The position numbers were made by a program, and so were the translations under genes. From Pseudomonadota bacterium (GTDB lineage Bacteria; Pseudomonadota; Alphaproteobacteria; Rhizobiales; Devosiaceae), in contig JAEYZJ010000352.1 of the NCBI GenBank assembly GCA_023430705.1, forward strand, positions 1 through 7,135: 7,135 nucleotides of DNA. The letters run 5' to 3'. A model generated the notes under the pieces. That model had not been told where the DNA came from and searched no databases. It worked only from the letters and a program-made list of their open reading frames with translations. The stretch's first letter is position 1. Every line of letters starts with the position of its first letter. Positions 5,038 through 7,135 of this stretch are shown piece after piece.

Positions 5038-6380
5038 CCGCGCCGCACGTAGCGGCCCGTGCCGGCGGCGGCCGTGACGGCCGAGCCGTCCCAGGCGAGC
5101 CGGCCGCGGACCCAGGTGGCGACCGGCGTTGCGAGGAAGGTTTCGCCGTCATAGGCGCTCCAGCCCGGGCCATCGGAATTGGCCCGCGCGTCGTAGACAT
5201 GGGTTCCGGGCCGCAGCACGGCGATGTCGGCATCCATGCCCGGCGCGAGCCGGCCCTTGCGGCCGAGGCCGAAGAAGCGCGCGGGACGATGGGCCAGCCA
5301 CTCGGCGGTCATCCTGGCCGCGATGTCGGCGCCGTAGCGCGCCGCGGCGTCGGTGAAAAAGACCGGCAGCATCGCTTCCAGCCCCGGCATGCCAGCGGCA
5401 TCGTCGAAGATGGTCGGCCCCGACTTGCGCGAGATCGGCCAGGCGCTGTGATCGGAAGAGACGAAGGCGCACTCGCCGCGCTCGAGCACCTGCCACAGCG
5501 CCTCGCGGCGGCCGGCGCGGATGGGCGGGTTGACCTTCAGCCTGCCACCGAGCCGGGGCATGGCCTCGTCGGCATCGAAATGCAGGTAGTGGACGCACAT
5601 CTCGGCGGTCGCGGACTGGCCGGCCTCGCGGAAGCGGCGGGTCATGTCGAAGCCGTCGGGCGTCGAGATATGGACGATGTGGAGCGGGGTCGAGACCCCG
5701 GCCCCAAGCGCGAGGAAGGCGGCCGTGGCGGCGAGTTCGGCGACTTCGGGCCGGCTGGGGCTGTGATCCTCGGGCCGCGTGCGGCCTGACGCCTTGAACT
5801 CGGCGGCGAGGCGACGGACGATCTCCTGGTCCTCGTTGTGGAGGCCGAGCGGCAGGCCGGTGCCTTCGAGCATCTCGATCAGCGCGCGGGTCGCGCCGCT
5901 GCCGATGCGGGGGAACCGGTGCGGGTGGGCCTCGAAGGACGAGATCTTGAAGGCGCAGACGCCGCCGGCGACCAGCGCCTCCACAGCGGCGGCATCGGGC
6001 TCGGCGGCAACGGTGCCGTAGAGCGCCACATCGCACACGGCGTGCTCGGCCACCGCCGCGGCCTTGCGGGCCAGCAGCTCGCCGTTCCAGATCGGGTCCG
6101 GCTCGTCGTAGGGCATGTCGACGATGGTCGTGACGCCGCCGATCACGGCCGCCCGGGTGGTCGGCCCCAGCCCGGGAAAGCCGACCTGGCTGCCGGCATG
6201 GGTCTGGCCGTCGACAGCGCCGGGCAGGACGTAGGCAGGACCGTAGTCGACGACCTCGCCGGCGGCGGGCCGCACCCCTGCCCCGACGCCGGCAACCCGG
6301 CCGTCGGACACGGCCACCCAGCCGTTCTCGAGGATGCCGTCAGGGGAGACCACCCGGCCCGTGATCAGGCGTTCAAACAT
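5034..6380 (-). CDS. Dihydroorotase/hydantoinase/allantoinase-family cyclic amidohydrolase
   Basis: A 448-aa metal-dependent hydrolase of the amidohydrolase superfamily, which opens cyclic amides, imides or ureides. Visible active-site elements: D57-G-Q59-T-H61 after PGAV, K145 in FKISSFE (the lysine that is carboxylated to bridge the two metals), H181 in LHNED, H237 in HIVHIST, NPPIR at 284-288 and D310 in SSDH. Numbering is close to E. coli allantoinase, but the first metal His is Gln59. The dihydroorotase REPG substrate motif after the first metal site is absent (AGSQVG instead), so dihydroorotate is not the obvious substrate. Start: ATG at 6380 with GGAGAGG just upstream; the longer frame to 6479 lacks a comparable site. 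It overlaps the GntR gene tail-to-tail by 4 bp. Context suggests ring opening ahead of the nitrilase-type hydrolase; the substrate is unknown. Confidence 0.92.
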   Translation of the reverse strand: MFERLITGRVVSPDGILENGWVAVSDGRVAGVGAGVRPAAGEVVDYGPAYVLPGAVDGQTHAGSQVGFPGLGPTTRAAVIGGVTTIVDMPYDEPDPIWNGELLARKAAAVAEHAVCDVALYGTVAAEPDAAAVEALVAGGVCAFKISSFEAHPHRFPRIGSGATRALIEMLEGTGLPLGLHNEDQEIVRRLAAEFKASGRTRPEDHSPSRPEVAELAATAAFLALGAGVSTPLHIVHISTPDGFDMTRRFREAGQSATAEMCVHYLHFDADEAMPRLGGRLKVNPPIRAGRREALWQVLERGECAFVSSDHSAWPISRKSGPTIFDDAAGMPGLEAMLPVFFTDAAARYGADIAARMTAEWLAHRPARFFGLGRKGRLAPGMDADIAVLRPGTHVYDARANSDGPGWSAYDGETFLATPVATWVRGRLAWDGSAVTAAAGTGRYVRRG

Positions 6381-6402
6381 GGGCCTCTCCCTGCGCCAAC
6401 GT

Positions 6403-6427
6403 TTGGCGTGCAATTGGCATTCAGGTG
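6403..6427 (+). repeat. 25-base element in the hydantoinase/NIPSNAP gap (copy 2)
   Basis: Matches the minus strand of 4092-4068 (nitrilase codons 5-13) at 22 of 25 positions, with the three differences together at the centre. Here it is non-coding, 22 bases upstream of the hydantoinase ATG. It is either a common binding site for a regulator or a relic of a duplicated nitrilase 5' end. Confidence 0.7.
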
Positions 6428-6435
6428 GTGTACCA
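6426..6435. promoter_or_regulatory. Candidate FadR-type half-operator O3
   Basis: TGGTGTACCA has 4-bp inverted arms TGGT/ACCA around two central bases, the form of FadR-branch GntR operators. The same strand carries TGGTATGCCA at 4136-4145 in the nitrilase promoter (consensus TGGTRTRCCA). The surrounding 6415-6435 matches the minus strand of 4125-4145 at 16 of 21 positions. Confidence 0.4.
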
Positions 6436-6492
6436 GTCGTCGGTGCGTTTGAAAAGCCTACGCGGAACCGCTCCATCACCTCAGGACCAAAG

Positions 6493-7107
6493 ATGATCTA
6501 CGACCTGACAACCCTGTCGCTGCTGCCCAACACGCTGGGCGCGGTGCTGCCGATCCTGCCCAGGACCTACGAGGGCTTTTCCTCGACGGGCAAGGTGCTC
6601 GGCGCCTTCTCCTGCGAGTTCGGCGTGCTGAACCGCTTCACCTTCCTCACCGCCTACGCGAGTGTGGAGGCGCTGGCCGCCGAGCGGGCGCGGCTCATGC
6701 AGACCGAGGATGCCTACGGCATCGCCCCGTACCTCGGCGGGGTGACGAGCACGGCGTTCAAGCCGCTCAGGTTCATGGGAGAGATCGAGACCGGCGCCTT
6801 CGGCCCGTTCTACGAGTTCCGCACCTATACGCTCGCACCGAACGGCCTGCCGGAGACCGAGGAAGCGTGGAGCAAGGTGGTGCCGCGCCGCAACGAGATC
6901 TCGAGGGTACTCACCGTCATGGCCTCGATCGAGGAAGGCCCGACGCGGATGGTGCATATCTACCCCTATGCCAGTATCGCCGACCGGCAGGCGGCGCGGG
7001 CGCAGGCGAGCAAGGAAGGCATCTGGCCGCCCCCGGGCGGTTCGGGCAAGCTGACGGCGCTCCAGAACGAACTGTTCGTCGCGACCGGGTATTCGGACCT
7101 GAAGTAG
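6493..7107 (+). CDS. NIPSNAP-family protein (two-domain)
   Basis: A 204-aa soluble protein with two consecutive ferredoxin-like (dimeric alpha-beta barrel) NIPSNAP repeats, about residues 1-98 and 105-204. The second begins FYEFRTYTLAPNGL and ends in VATGYSDLK; the first begins MIYDLTTLSLLPNTL. The paired layout matches bacterial NIPSNAP proteins of about 200 residues. No catalytic motif is recognisable, and the biochemical role of the family in bacteria is not established. The ATG at 6493 has AGGA six bases upstream; the open frame continues upstream to 6334 but that part overlaps the hydantoinase gene and the shared control region. It is divergent from the hydantoinase gene, so co-regulation with the catabolic genes is likely. 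The 28 bases after its stop show nothing. Confidence 0.85.
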   Translation: MIYDLTTLSLLPNTLGAVLPILPRTYEGFSSTGKVLGAFSCEFGVLNRFTFLTAYASVEALAAERARLMQTEDAYGIAPYLGGVTSTAFKPLRFMGEIETGAFGPFYEFRTYTLAPNGLPETEEAWSKVVPRRNEISRVLTVMASIEEGPTRMVHIYPYASIADRQAARAQASKEGIWPPPGGSGKLTALQNELFVATGYSDLK

Positions 7108-7135
7108 TTCGGCGCGCGGGGGGAACCGTCTCACG

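Larger units (their letters stand above)
6381..6492. promoter_or_regulatory. Divergent control region, hydantoinase / NIPSNAP
   Basis: The 112-bp gap between the two divergent genes should contain both promoters. It holds the 25-base element shared with the nitrilase gene (6403-6427) and the short palindrome TGGTGTACCA (6426-6435). TTGAAA at 6449-6454 followed 17 bases later by TCCATC is a possible but weak plus-strand promoter. AGGA at 6483-6486 is the ribosome binding site of the NIPSNAP gene. Confidence 0.45.

Noticed and set aside
6334..6492. Upstream extension of the NIPSNAP frame
   Set aside because: It overlaps the hydantoinase N-terminal codons and the shared control region; the ATG at 6493 has a good ribosome binding site and begins exactly at the NIPSNAP domain.

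Overview
The window reads as a small, dense catabolic gene cluster from a high-GC bacterium. The codon use is strongly G/C-ending. The 5' flank carries a family of short inverted repeats (CCTCCCCC-loop-GGGGGAGG units and a CCGGGCTCGTCCCGG-type nested hairpin) of a style I associate with Alphaproteobacteria, especially Hyphomicrobiales. That assignment rests on repeat style and general protein appearance, not on a marker gene.

Layout. Bases 1-648 hold no convincing gene; they hold a mosaic of hairpin repeats. From 4106 down to 649, on the minus strand, lies a tight three-gene operon: a nitrilase-superfamily amidohydrolase (3033-4106), then after 12 bp a Rieske oxygenase alpha subunit of the phthalate 4,5-dioxygenase type (1689-3020), then with an ATGA overlap its FMN/[2Fe-2S] reductase (649-1692). 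Divergent from this operon, after a 226-bp regulatory gap, is a GntR/FCD regulator (4333-5037, plus). It ends tail-to-tail with a dihydroorotase/hydantoinase/allantoinase-type cyclic amidohydrolase (5034-6380, minus), and the two stop codons share one CTAG. Divergent from that gene is a two-domain NIPSNAP protein (6493-7107, plus).

How the genes may work together (inference). A cyclic amidohydrolase that opens a cyclic amide, imide or ureide, a C-N hydrolase that would cleave the resulting amide or carbamoyl group, and a phthalate-type oxygenase with its own reductase together look like a route for an N-containing ring compound. A phthalimide-like aryl imide (imide, then amic acid, then dicarboxylate, then dihydrodiol) fits the gene set neatly. 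N-heterocycle or ureide substrates are alternatives. No dihydrodiol dehydrogenase, ring-cleavage enzyme or transporter is in the window.

The points most worth a second look are: two 17-bp palindromes of the same geometry in the nitrilase/GntR gap (candidate operators); a 22/25-base match between the first codons of the nitrilase gene and the hydantoinase/NIPSNAP gap; and three active-site or ligand substitutions (Lys to Arg in the nitrilase, first metal His to Gln in the amidohydrolase, His to Asn in the FCD metal site).
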